A stretch of DNA of 64,000 nt, taken from contig SFVK01000001.1 in the NCBI GenBank assembly GCA_004561545.1, positions 124,001 through 188,000 of the forward strand. The letters run 5' to 3'. The translations under genes were made by a program, and so were the position numbers. Positions 50,219-59,115 of this stretch are shown in pieces. Under the pieces are notes generated by a model. That model had not been told where the DNA came from. It saw only the letters and a list, made by a program, of their open reading frames with translations, and made no database searches. The first letter of the stretch is position 1. Each line of letters begins with the position of its first letter. Source of the DNA: a bacterium (GTDB taxonomy: Bacteria > Bacillota > Clostridia > Oscillospirales > Ruminococcaceae).

Positions 50219-52726
50219 ATGAAACTGCTGGTATTGGACGGCAACAGCCTGGTGAACCGGGCCTATTTTGGCATCAAACTGCTGACCACCAAGGATGGGC
50301 GGTATACCAACGCTATCTTTGGGTTCCAGAATATTCTGCTCAATCTGCTCGCGGCCCACCAGCCCGACGCCGTGGCCATCGCCTGGGACGAGAAGGCTCC
50401 CACCTTCCGCCACGAGGCCTATGAAGGTTACAAGGCTACCCGCCACGGGATGCCGGAGGAACTGGCCGGCCAGATGCCGGTTCTGAAAGAGCTGCTGACC
50501 GATCTGGGCTTTGCCCAGGTGAGCCGCGCCGGATGGGAAGCGGACGACATTCTGGGTACGCTGGCCGCCGCCAACGAGGCGGCGGGCGGCACTACCCTGC
50601 TGGCCACCGGTGACCGGGACAGCCTGCAGCTGGTGGACGGCGCCACCACCGTGCTGCTGGCCACCAACAAGGAAACACTGGTCATGGACGAGGCCGCCAT
50701 TGCGGAAAAATACGGCGTCACCCCGCCCCAGCTCATCGAGGTCAAGAGCCTGATGGGCGATTCCTCGGACAACATTCCCGGCGTGCCGGGCATCGGTGAG
50801 AAAACCGCCCTGGCGCTGGTGCAGAAATTCGGTAGCCTGGCGGGGGTGTACGACCATCTGGACGACCCCGCCATCAAGCCCAAACAGCGGGAAAAGCTGG
50901 CCGCCAACCGGGAGCTGGCGGAGCTTTCCCACACGCTGGGCACCATCCGCCGGGACGCGCCGGTGGACCGGGACCCCAGCGCCTACCGGCGCACGGCGGG
51001 GGACCCGGCCGCCGCCGCGCTGCTGCTGGCGGACCTGGAGATGCACAAGCTGACGGTGCGCTGGGGGCTGGACGAGGGCAGCGCTGCGGCCACAGTTTCC
51101 GCCGCCGAGCTGCCCGCCGTACACCCCGCGCCCCTGCCGGAGCATCCCACGGGGCGGTTTTATCTTGCCCGGGGGGCCGGGGGCTGGTACGCCGTGCAGG
51201 AGGGACAGGTTTTTGCCCCCACGGCGCAGCAGCTGACCGCCCTGCTGGACAGCGGCGCCGAGGTCTGGGCCTTTGACGCCAAACCGCTCTACCACCTGGC
51301 GCTGGACGCCGGGGGCGAGGGGCGCGCCATTGTCTTTGACGGCAAGCTGGCGGCCTATCTGCTCAACCCCTCGGCCAGCGACTACAAGGTGACCGAGCTG
51401 GCGGCGGAGTACGGCGCGGCGCCCGCCTTTGTGTGCGAGGAATCTCCCGACGCCGGGGTTCTGGCGGCGCTGTGCAGCGTGCTGGACGCCCGGCTGACCG
51501 AACAGAACCAGCACGCGCTGCTCACCACCATGGAGCTGCCGCTGGCCCGGGTGCTGGCCGACATGGAGCGCACCGGCTTTGCGGTGGACGCCGACGGCAT
51601 CCGCCGCTTTGGCGACGCCCTGCGCGCCGAGCTGGACGGCATTCTGCGCGCCATCTATGATGCCGTGGGCTATGAATTCAACGTCAACAGCCCCAAACAG
51701 CTGGGCGAGGCCCTCTTTGACAAACTGGGCCTGCCGCCCCGCAAAAAGACCTCCCGCGGCTATTCCACCGACGCCGAGACGCTGGAAAGCCTGCGTCCTT
51801 ACAGCACGGTGGTGGATGACATCCTCAAATACCGCACCTACTCCAAGCTGCTCTCCACCTATGTGGAAGGGCTGCTCAAGGCACTGGGTCCCGACGGGCG
51901 GATTCACTCCACCTTCATCCAGACCGAGGCCCGCACGGGGCGCATCAGCTCCACCGAGCCCAATTTGCAGAACATCCCCATCCGTACCGAGCTGGGCAGC
52001 CGCCTGCGGGGCTACTTTGTGGCGGGGACGGGCAAAACGCTGGTGGACGCCGACTACTCCCAGATTGAGCTGCGCATTCTGGCCCACATCACGGGGGACG
52101 AGGCCATGCAGCAGGCGTTTTTGTCGGGGGCGGACATCCACCGCGCCACGGCGGCCAAAATCTACCACATCCCCGAGGACCAGGTCTCCCATGAACTGCG
52201 CACCTCCGCCAAGGCCATCAATTTCGGCATCATGTACGGCAAGGGCGCCTTCTCGCTGAGCAAGGACCTGGGCATCCCGGTGAAGGAGGCGGACCGCTTT
52301 CTCAAGACCTATCTGGACACCTTCCCCCGTGTGGACGGCTATATGCAGGGCTGCATCGCCCACGCCAAAGAGAAGGGCTATGTGGAAACGCTGTTCGGCC
52401 GCCGCCGTCCGCTGCCCGAGCTTTCCAGCTCCAACTTCCAGGTGCGCAGCTCCGGCGAGCGGATGGCCCGCAACACCCCCATTCAGGGCACTGCGGCGGA
52501 CATCATCAAGCTGGCCATGGTCCATGTGTGGCAGCGGCTGCGGGACGAGCACCTGCAGGCAAAGCTGCTGCTTCAGGTCCACGACGAGCTGATTGTGGAA
52601 GCGCCGGAAACCGAGGTGGAGCAGGTCAAACGCATTTTAAAGGAAGAGATGGAGCAGGTGGTCCAGTACAGCGTCCCCCTCACCGCCGAGGTGGGCGTGG
52701 GCGGCACCTGGCTGGAAGCCCACTGA
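50219..52726 (+). CDS. polA: DNA polymerase I, probably without 3'-5' proofreading
   Basis: This 835-residue polymerase has a 5'-nuclease domain at 1-290, with DGNSLVNRAYFGI at the start and GDSSDNIPGVPGIGEKTA near 178. A middle domain spans 300-440. The polymerase domain carries DADYSQIELRILAHITGD near 610 and VHDELIVEAP near 783. In the middle domain the exonuclease DxE motif is missing, as in Bst and Taq polymerases, so it should lack proofreading. The start is the ATG at 50219 after GAGGAGGAAG. Confidence 0.95.
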   Translation: MKLLVLDGNSLVNRAYFGIKLLTTKDGRYTNAIFGFQNILLNLLAAHQPDAVAIAWDEKAPTFRHEAYEGYKATRHGMPEELAGQMPVLKELLTDLGFAQVSRAGWEADDILGTLAAANEAAGGTTLLATGDRDSLQLVDGATTVLLATNKETLVMDEAAIAEKYGVTPPQLIEVKSLMGDSSDNIPGVPGIGEKTALALVQKFGSLAGVYDHLDDPAIKPKQREKLAANRELAELSHTLGTIRRDAPVDRDPSAYRRTAGDPAAAALLLADLEMHKLTVRWGLDEGSAAATVSAAELPAVHPAPLPEHPTGRFYLARGAGGWYAVQEGQVFAPTAQQLTALLDSGAEVWAFDAKPLYHLALDAGGEGRAIVFDGKLAAYLLNPSASDYKVTELAAEYGAAPAFVCEESPDAGVLAALCSVLDARLTEQNQHALLTTMELPLARVLADMERTGFAVDADGIRRFGDALRAELDGILRAIYDAVGYEFNVNSPKQLGEALFDKLGLPPRKKTSRGYSTDAETLESLRPYSTVVDDILKYRTYSKLLSTYVEGLLKALGPDGRIHSTFIQTEARTGRISSTEPNLQNIPIRTELGSRLRGYFVAGTGKTLVDADYSQIELRILAHITGDEAMQQAFLSGADIHRATAAKIYHIPEDQVSHELRTSAKAINFGIMYGKGAFSLSKDLGIPVKEADRFLKTYLDTFPRVDGYMQGCIAHAKEKGYVETLFGRRRPLPELSSSNFQVRSSGERMARNTPIQGTAADIIKLAMVHVWQRLRDEHLQAKLLLQVHDELIVEAPETEVEQVKRILKEEMEQVVQYSVPLTAEVGVGGTWLEAH

Positions 52727-52751
52727 GCCAAAGGCAGAATTGAGGAAACAT

Positions 52752-53759
52752 ATGTATATTTTGGGAATTGAATCCAGCTGCGACGAAACCGCCGCAGCGG
52801 TGGTGGAGGACGGGAAGATCCTTCATTCCAACGTGATTTCCACCAGTGTGAAGGAGCAGGCGCTCTATGGCGGCGTCGTGCCCGAGATCGCCAGCCGCCG
52901 CCACGCGGAGTATATCAGCGCCACGGTGGAACAGGCCCTGCGCGACGCGGGCATGACCATTGCGGACATGGACGCCGTGGCGGTGACCTTTGCCCCGGGG
53001 TTGATCGGCGCGGTGCTGGTGGGGGTGAACTTTGCCAAGGGGCTGGCCTACGGCGCGGGCAAGCCGCTGGTGCCGGTGCATCACCTGCGGGGGCACATCG
53101 CGGCCAACTATCTGACCCACCCTGAGCTGAAGCCGCCCTTTTTGTGCCTGGTGGCCAGCGGCGGGCACAGCCATATTGTGGAGGTGCAGGACTGGTGCCG
53201 TTACCGGGTTCTGGGCCGCACGGTGGACGATGCTGCGGGCGAGGCCTTTGACAAGGTGGCCCGCACCCTGGGGCTGCCCTACCCCGGCGGACCCAGCATT
53301 GCCAGGGCGGCCAAAACCGGCAACCCCCGCGCCTACCGCCTGCCCACGCCCAAGGTGGAGGGCAAATACAACGTGAGCTTTTCGGGGCTGAAGACCGCCG
53401 TGGTCAACGAGGTCCACAACGCCGAGCAGCGGGGCGGGGCGGTGAACGTGCCGGATATGGCGGCCAGCTTTCAGGAGCGCATTGCCCAGATTCTGGCCCG
53501 CAAGCTGCTGGATGCGGCGGCGGACACCGGCGCAAAGACCATCTGCCTGGCGGGCGGCGTGGCGGCCAACGGGCGGCTGCGCCAGCTGGTCAACGACGGC
53601 GCCCAGAAGCTGGGGGCGCGGGTGTATCTGCCCGAGCTGAAATTCTGCGGCGACAACGGCGCCATGATCGCGGCGCAGGGCTATTATGAATATCGGGACG
53701 GCAACATTGCGGGCCTGACCCTCAACGGGCTGCCCACGCTGGCCATTGACTACCGGTAA
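52752..53759 (+). CDS. tsaD: tRNA N6-adenosine threonylcarbamoyltransferase
   Basis: This 335-residue protein completes the t6A modification of ANN-decoding tRNAs. It starts YILGIESSCDETAAAVV and carries the metal-binding HHLRGHIAANY motif near residue 110. The ASGGHSHIV, GEAFDKVAR and LAGGVAANGRLR motifs follow. The ATG at 52752 is right after GAGGAAACAT; an upstream TTG in frame is rejected. It lies 25 bp after polA on the same strand. The partners TsaB and TsaE are not in the window. Confidence 0.95.
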   Translation: MYILGIESSCDETAAAVVEDGKILHSNVISTSVKEQALYGGVVPEIASRRHAEYISATVEQALRDAGMTIADMDAVAVTFAPGLIGAVLVGVNFAKGLAYGAGKPLVPVHHLRGHIAANYLTHPELKPPFLCLVASGGHSHIVEVQDWCRYRVLGRTVDDAAGEAFDKVARTLGLPYPGGPSIARAAKTGNPRAYRLPTPKVEGKYNVSFSGLKTAVVNEVHNAEQRGGAVNVPDMAASFQERIAQILARKLLDAAADTGAKTICLAGGVAANGRLRQLVNDGAQKLGARVYLPELKFCGDNGAMIAAQGYYEYRDGNIAGLTLNGLPTLAIDYR

Positions 53760-53770
53760 AAGCCCGGCAC

Positions 53771-53799
53771 TTGCAAAAGCCGGCGGACTATTGTACAAT
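53771..53799 (+). promoter_or_regulatory. Promoter of glnS
   Basis: TTGCAA, a 17-bp spacer and TACAAT with a TGT just before it. The ATG follows 31 bp later. Confidence 0.7.
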
Positions 53800-53829
53800 A
53801 GAAAATCATGGTAAAGATGGGGTGGAATT

Positions 53830-55491
53830 ATGGCAGACGCAAAGTTTTCCAATTTTTTGACCGAAATGATTGACGCCGATCTGGCGGAAGGCAAGGTGCA
53901 GACGGTGCACACCCGGTTCCCGCCGGAACCCAACGGGTACCTGCACATCGGCTCCGCCAAGGCGATTTACATCAACTATATGGCCGCCAAAACCTACGGC
54001 GGCAAGTTCAACCTGCGCTTTGACGACACCAACCCTGCGCGGGAGGGCGACGAGTATGTTCAGAGCATCCTCAAGGACCTGGAGTGGCTGGGCGCCACCC
54101 CCAACGGCGGCATCTATTACGGCAGCGACTATTTTGAGCAGTGCTATGCCTATGCCGAAAAGCTCATCCAGGAGGGCAAGGCCTATGTGGATGACCTGAC
54201 CCGGGAGGAAATGCAGGCGTACCGCGGCAACGACGCGGGCAAGCCCAGCCGGCCCAGCCCCTACCGGGACCGCACGCCGGAGGAAAATCTGGACCTGTTC
54301 CGCCGGATGCGGGCCGGGGAATTTGGCGACGGCGAAAAGACGCTGCGGGCCAAGATCGACCTAGCCAGCCCCAACATGAATCTGCGGGACCCGGCAATCT
54401 ACCGCATCAAGCACTGCCACCATCACCGGCAGGGGGACAAGTGGTGCATCTATCCGCTGTACGACTTTGCCCATCCCATTCAGGACGCCATTGAGGGCAT
54501 CACCCATTCCATGTGCAGCCTGGAATTTGAGAATCACCGCCCGCTGTATGAGTGGGTGATCCAGAACACCGTGGGCGCCGAGTTCCCCAAGCAGCGGGAA
54601 TTTGCCCGTCTGAACGTGACCAACACCGTCATGAGCAAGCGGTATCTGCGGGAACTGGTGGAAAAAAATATTGTGGACGGCTGGGACGATCCCCGTATGC
54701 CCACCCTGTGCGGCCTGCGCCGCCGGGGCTACACGCCCGGCAGCATCTTTGATTTTGTGGCGTCCGCCGGCGTGGCCAAGGCGGACAGCCTGGTGGATAT
54801 GCGCCAGCTGGAAGCGGTCATCCGCGCCGAGCTGGAGCTGAGCGCGCCCCGCCGCGTGGCGGTGCTGGATCCGGTGCGACTGGTCATTGACAACTACCCC
54901 GCCGGTCAGGTGGAGTACTTTGACCTGCCCAACAACCCCAACCGCGACGCCAACGACGCCTCCACCCGCCCGGTGGCCTTTACCGGTGAGGTGTGGATCG
55001 ACCGCAGCGACTTCTTTGAGGTGCCGCCGCCGAAGTTTAAACGGCTGACCCTGGGCAGCGAGGTGCGGCTGATGGGCGCCTATCTGGTGCGCTGCACCGG
55101 CGTGGACAAGGACGAGGCCGGCAACGTGGTGACCATCCACGCCGAGGCCGACCTGGAAACCCGCAACGGCAACCCCGCCGACGGCCGCAAGGTGCGGGGC
55201 ACCATCCACTGGGTGAGCTGCGACCACTGCGTGGATGCCGAGGTCCGGCTGTACGACAAGCTGTTTACCGAGGAGAACATGAACGCCATCCCGGACGGCG
55301 CGGATTTCAAGGATTATCTGAACCCCGACAGCGTGAAGGTGATCCCCCACGCCAAGCTGGAGCAGAGCCTTTCCGGCGCCCGGCCCGGCGACCGGTTCCA
55401 GTTCGTTCGCACCGGCTACTTTACCCCCGACAGCAAGAACCCCCACGTCTACAACCGCATCGTGACGCTGAAGGACAGCTTTAAGCTGTAA
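53830..55491 (+). CDS. glnS: Glutamine--tRNA ligase
   Basis: This 553-residue class I synthetase has the HIGH motif in PNGYLHIGSAKA near residue 40 and the KMSKS equivalent VMSKRYL near 269. A C-terminal pair of beta-barrel anticodon domains has TIHWVSCDHCVDAEVRLYD. These are GlnRS features rather than GluRS ones, including the HHxxGDxWCIYPLYDFAHP block. Most Firmicutes make Gln-tRNA with GatCAB instead, so a GlnRS here is uncommon and is probably an old horizontal gain. The gene is alone in its transcript. Confidence 0.93.
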   Translation: MADAKFSNFLTEMIDADLAEGKVQTVHTRFPPEPNGYLHIGSAKAIYINYMAAKTYGGKFNLRFDDTNPAREGDEYVQSILKDLEWLGATPNGGIYYGSDYFEQCYAYAEKLIQEGKAYVDDLTREEMQAYRGNDAGKPSRPSPYRDRTPEENLDLFRRMRAGEFGDGEKTLRAKIDLASPNMNLRDPAIYRIKHCHHHRQGDKWCIYPLYDFAHPIQDAIEGITHSMCSLEFENHRPLYEWVIQNTVGAEFPKQREFARLNVTNTVMSKRYLRELVEKNIVDGWDDPRMPTLCGLRRRGYTPGSIFDFVASAGVAKADSLVDMRQLEAVIRAELELSAPRRVAVLDPVRLVIDNYPAGQVEYFDLPNNPNRDANDASTRPVAFTGEVWIDRSDFFEVPPPKFKRLTLGSEVRLMGAYLVRCTGVDKDEAGNVVTIHAEADLETRNGNPADGRKVRGTIHWVSCDHCVDAEVRLYDKLFTEENMNAIPDGADFKDYLNPDSVKVIPHAKLEQSLSGARPGDRFQFVRTGYFTPDSKNPHVYNRIVTLKDSFKL

Positions 55492-55509
55492 AGAACCCCT
55501 TTGCATTTT

Positions 55510-55539
55510 GTCCGCCCCTCTTTTGGGGCGGACATTTTT
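55510..55539 (+). terminator. Terminator of glnS
   Basis: GTCCGCCCC and GGGGCGGAC around a 6-nt loop, followed by ATTTTTG. Confidence 0.85.
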
Positions 55540-55590
55540 GATTGGAATCGCCCCCGTTCAATTTTCTCCCCTTTTCTTTTCATTTAAAAG

Positions 55591-55640
55591 GGTCAGGCCC
55601 GCTGCGTTTTGTGTCCGCAGCGGGCCTGACCTTCTTTGTT
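55591..55640. terminator. Long hairpin between glnS and valS
   Basis: A perfect 16-bp stem (GGTCAGGCCCGCTGCG with its complement) and a 9-nt loop, T-rich on both sides. It can terminate either convergent gene. Confidence 0.75.
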
Positions 55641-55642
55641 AT

Positions 55643-55697
55643 TTTGTCTGGAATTTCTTCGGTTCCTTCTTTGCAAAGAAGGAACAAAATCCTCCGT
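55643..55697 (+). repeat. Dispersed palindromic repeat, copy C
   Basis: It begins TTTGTCTGGAATTTCTTCGG, continues with TTCCTTCTTTGCAAAGAAGG and ends AACAAAATCCTCCG. It matches copy A (inverted) and copy B near 30 kb, and again lies between convergent genes. Confidence 0.75.
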
Positions 55698-55703
55698 ACA
55701 TCC

Positions 55704-58409
55704 TCAGCCCAGCGCCTGAATGGACTGGCGGATGTTGGCGAGCTTATCCTCGGCGGCGGCGAGCTTGGCGCGGGTCTCGGCAACCAGCTTCTCGGGGGCG
55801 CGCTCCACAAACTTGGGGTTGCCCAGCTGCTTGCGGAAGATCTCGGCCTCCTTCTCCGCCTTGGCCAGCTCCTTGTTCAGACGGGCCAGCTCCTTTTCGC
55901 GGTCGATCAGCTCCATCATGGGGATAAAGCCGCGGGCCGCCGGGGTGACCACGGTGGCCATGCCATCGGTGGAGCCCTCATACTTTTCCGTCAGCGTCAC
56001 ATCGGTGGCAAAGGCAAACCGCGCCAGATAGGCTCCGCCCTTCTGGAAGGCCACCGGGTTGGCCGTCTCAATGACCATGCTGGTCTTGCGGGCCGGATGA
56101 ACGTTCATATCGCTGCGGGTGGCGCGCACAGCCTTGATATAATCCATCAGGATTTCAAAGTCGGCGCACTCCTGCGGCCAGCTGCGCATGGCGGCGGCAT
56201 CCGGCCAGTCCTGGGTCATGATGGTCTCGGCGCTGCCGGGCAGGGCCTGATAGATTTCCTCGGTGATGAAGGGCATGAAGGGATGGAGCAGCTTGAGCGC
56301 CGCGTCCAGCACCCACACCAGCACCTTGCGGGCCGCGTCCGCCTGCGCGGCATCGCCGCCGTTCAGCCGGGATTTGCAGATCTCGATATACCAGTCGCAG
56401 TAGATGTCCCAGATAAAGTTCTCCACCTTCTCGGCGGCCAGGCCCAGCTCATACTTTTCCAGGTTGGCCGTCACTTCGGCGGCGGTGCGGGCCAGCTCCG
56501 AGAGCACCCACTTGTCGCTCATGTCCAGCAGGCTTTCCTCCGGCAGGCCGGGCGCAAAATCCTCCGGCAGATTCATCTGCACAAAGCGGGCGGCGTTCCA
56601 CAGCTTGTTGGCAAAATTGCGGCTCGCCTTGACCTTTTCATCGCTGTAACGCATATCATTGCCCGCCGTGGAACCGATCAGCAGCGTCATGCGCAGCGCG
56701 TCGGCGCCGTACTGGTCAATGACCTCCAGCGGGTCAATGCCGTTGCCCAGGGATTTGCTCATCTTGCGGCCCTGGCTGTCCCGCACAAGGCCATGGATGA
56801 GCACCGTGTCAAAGGGCGCCTTGCCGGTGTAGGCAAGGCCCGAGAAAATCATGCGGGACACCCAGAATCCGATGATGTCATAGCCCGTGACCAGCGCGTT
56901 GGTGGGATAGAAATAGGCAAGATCCTCGGTCTGCTGCGGCCAGCCCAGCGTGCTGAAGGGCCACAGCGCGGAGCTGAACCAGGTATCCAGCGTATCGGGG
57001 TCCCGGGTCAGATGGGCGCTGCCGCAGTGCGGGCAGACGGCGGGGGCTTCCTTGGCCACCACGGTGGCGCCGCAGTCATCACAGTACCAGGCGGGAATCT
57101 GATGCCCCCACCAGAGCTGACGGCTGATGCACCAGTCGCGGCTGCCCTTCATCCAGTTGATATAGTTTTTGGTAAAGCGCTCGGGCACAAAGCGGATTTC
57201 GCCCTTCTCGACGCTCTCAATGGCGGGGCCTGCCAGAGGCTCCATGCGGACGAACCACTGCTTGGACACCATCGGCTCAATGACGGTATGGCAGCGGTAG
57301 CAGGTGCCCACCTCATGCTTGAGGGGCTCGGTGGATTTGAGATAGCCGCCCGCTTCCAGGTCGGCCAGAATGGCCTTGCGGGCCTCGGCGGTGGTCATGC
57401 CGGCGTACTTGCCGCAGTCCAGCACTTCGGGCTCGTCGGCGGAGGCGTGGCCGCTGGCCTTGAGGGCTTCGGCCTCGGCGCGGTCGGCGGCGCCGGTCAT
57501 ATGGCCGTCGTAGGTCAGCACGCGGATGACCGGCAGGTTGTGGCGCTTGCCCACCTCAAAGTCGTTGGGGTCGTGGGCGGGGGTGATCTTGACCACGCCG
57601 GTGCCCTTCTCCATGTCGGCATGCTCGTCACAGACGATGGGGATCTCCTTGTTCAGCAGCGGCAGAATCACATGGCAGCCGTGCAGATGGGCATAGCGGG
57701 GATCGTCGGTGTTGATGGCCACGGCGGTATCGCCCAGCATGGTCTCGGGGCGGGTGGTGGCCAGCTCCAGCATCTCGCCGGTTTCCTTGACCGGGTAGAG
57801 CAGATGCCAGAAGGAACCGTCCTTCTCCTCATATTCCACCTCGGCGTCCGAGATGGAGGTGTTGCAGTGGGGGCACCAGTTGACCATGCGGTTGCCGCGG
57901 TAAATCAGGCCCTGATCGTAGAGCCGCACAAAGACCTCCCGGACGGCATCGGAACAGCCCTCGTCCATGGTGAAGCGCTCCCGCTCCCAGTCGCAGGAAC
58001 AGCCCAGCTTTTTGAGCTGGCTCACAATGCGGGAGCCGTAGGTGTTTTTCCAGGCCCAGGCGCGGTCCAGAAATCCCTCGCGGCCCACCATCTCCTTGGT
58101 CAGACCCTCCTCGCGCATGGCGGCCACCACCTTGGCCTCGGTGGCAATGGAGGCGTGGTCGGTGCCGGGCACCCACAGCGCGGCATAGCCCTGCATCCGC
58201 TTGAACCGGATGAGGACATCCTGCCAGGTCTCGTCCATGGCGTGGCCCATATGGAGCTGGCCGGTGACGTTGGGCGGCGGCATCACAATGGTAAAGGGCT
58301 TTTTGGATCGGTCAATCTGGGTATGGAAATACCCCTTGTCGCACCAGTTCTGATAAATGCGGTCCTCGGTGCCCTTGGGATCGTACTGTTTGGCAAGTTC
58401 TTTCGGCAT
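55704..58409 (-). CDS. valS: Valine--tRNA ligase
   Basis: This 901-residue class I synthetase has the HIGH motif within PPNVTGQLHMGHAM near residue 50, an editing domain at about 190-380 and KMSKS in GRKMSKSLGNGIDP near 540. A C-terminal coiled coil of about 65 residues (LARLNKELAKAEKEAEIFRK) is the ValRS-specific arm. The ATG at 58409 directly precedes the family start PKELAKQYDPK; the frame further upstream runs into the T-box terminator. Transcription is controlled by the T-box described separately. Confidence 0.96.
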   Translation of the reverse strand: MPKELAKQYDPKGTEDRIYQNWCDKGYFHTQIDRSKKPFTIVMPPPNVTGQLHMGHAMDETWQDVLIRFKRMQGYAALWVPGTDHASIATEAKVVAAMREEGLTKEMVGREGFLDRAWAWKNTYGSRIVSQLKKLGCSCDWERERFTMDEGCSDAVREVFVRLYDQGLIYRGNRMVNWCPHCNTSISDAEVEYEEKDGSFWHLLYPVKETGEMLELATTRPETMLGDTAVAINTDDPRYAHLHGCHVILPLLNKEIPIVCDEHADMEKGTGVVKITPAHDPNDFEVGKRHNLPVIRVLTYDGHMTGAADRAEAEALKASGHASADEPEVLDCGKYAGMTTAEARKAILADLEAGGYLKSTEPLKHEVGTCYRCHTVIEPMVSKQWFVRMEPLAGPAIESVEKGEIRFVPERFTKNYINWMKGSRDWCISRQLWWGHQIPAWYCDDCGATVVAKEAPAVCPHCGSAHLTRDPDTLDTWFSSALWPFSTLGWPQQTEDLAYFYPTNALVTGYDIIGFWVSRMIFSGLAYTGKAPFDTVLIHGLVRDSQGRKMSKSLGNGIDPLEVIDQYGADALRMTLLIGSTAGNDMRYSDEKVKASRNFANKLWNAARFVQMNLPEDFAPGLPEESLLDMSDKWVLSELARTAAEVTANLEKYELGLAAEKVENFIWDIYCDWYIEICKSRLNGGDAAQADAARKVLVWVLDAALKLLHPFMPFITEEIYQALPGSAETIMTQDWPDAAAMRSWPQECADFEILMDYIKAVRATRSDMNVHPARKTSMVIETANPVAFQKGGAYLARFAFATDVTLTEKYEGSTDGMATVVTPAARGFIPMMELIDREKELARLNKELAKAEKEAEIFRKQLGNPKFVERAPEKLVAETRAKLAAAEDKLANIRQSIQALG

Positions 58410-58454
58410 ACAGGGTTCCTCCTCTTCCGGTTTGCGGGACGGAGCACAAAGCAA

Positions 58455-58757
58455 AAGGCCGTCCCAGGACTGACTCCATGGGACGGCCTGTAACTTCTAC
58501 AAGTCGCGGTACCACCCAAATTGGTTCTGCGCGCAGAACCCACTTGAACGCCCTGTAACGGGGGCGAAACGGAACCGGCTAACGGCTTGCCCGCTCACCG
58601 ATCCTGCCCGGCAGGCCCTGCTCCGCCGCCTGACGCGCAACGGTACAGGGATGCCCGCGGGAGCGACAACCCCGGGCGCACCCCTGCCGGCTTTCACCTG
58701 CCCCGGCTCTCTGCAAAAGGCGCCTGCCCGCGGAACTCCCCCGCACTGCATTTTGTA
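58455..58757 (-). promoter_or_regulatory. T-box riboswitch controlling valS
   Basis: On the minus strand the leader carries the T-box core GGGTGGTACCGCG (complement at 58505-58517), preceded by Stem I features CAGAGAGCC and GTGAAAGCC. A GUC valine codon (58665-58667) is placed as the likely specifier. The terminator stem AGGCCGTCCCA / TGGGACGGCCT with a TTTTGCTTT tail lies at 58455-58492. Uncharged tRNA-Val would stabilise the antiterminator and allow valS transcription, as for known T-boxes. Confidence 0.92.
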
Positions 58758-58763
58758 AAGTTT

Positions 58764-58793
58764 AGTGTACCGCATCCGGGGCGGAATTGTCAA
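58764..58793 (-). promoter_or_regulatory. Promoter of the valS T-box transcript
   Basis: On the minus strand perfect TTGACA (58793-58788), an 18-bp spacer and TACACT (58769-58764), directly before the T-box leader. Confidence 0.7.
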
Positions 58794-58916
58794 GGGGGGC
58801 GGGGCAAATTGTTGGGACCCCGGCGCATAAAACCCGCCCGGCCGGGACGGTTTGTCCCAACGGAAGATGCCGTCCCATTCCGGCACCAGGAAGGGACCGC
58901 CGGCCCCCTTTGTGAC

Positions 58917-58950
58917 AAAAAAGAATGCCCTGCATCTCTGCAAGGCACTC
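58917..58950 (-). terminator. Terminator of the tRNA-Arg gene
   Basis: TGCCTTGCA pairs with TGCAGGGCA around a 4-nt loop on the minus strand, followed by TTCTTTTTT. Confidence 0.85.
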
Positions 58951-58951
58951 T

Positions 58952-59028
58952 TGGTGCGCCGGAAGGGACTCGAACCCCCGGCCTTCTGATTCGTAGTCAG
59001 ACACTCTATCCAGCTGAGCTACCGGCGC
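58952..59028 (-). tRNA. tRNA-Arg (anticodon ACG), CCA encoded
   Basis: The minus strand gives a full cloverleaf. The acceptor stem is GCGCCGG/CCGGCGC, the D arm contains AGCTCAGCTGGATAGAG, and the anticodon loop CTACGAA has anticodon ACG. The T arm is GGGGGTTCGAGTCCC. The final CCA is encoded at 58952-58954. ACG is normally changed to ICG by TadA and reads CGU, CGC and CGA. Confidence 0.97.
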
Positions 59029-59115
59029 ACACATCATTGCGCTCATTTCCGAGCGCTTAATTATTATAGCACAGGATGGAGGAATGTCAATACTTTTTTG
59101 GGATTTTTTCGGCTT

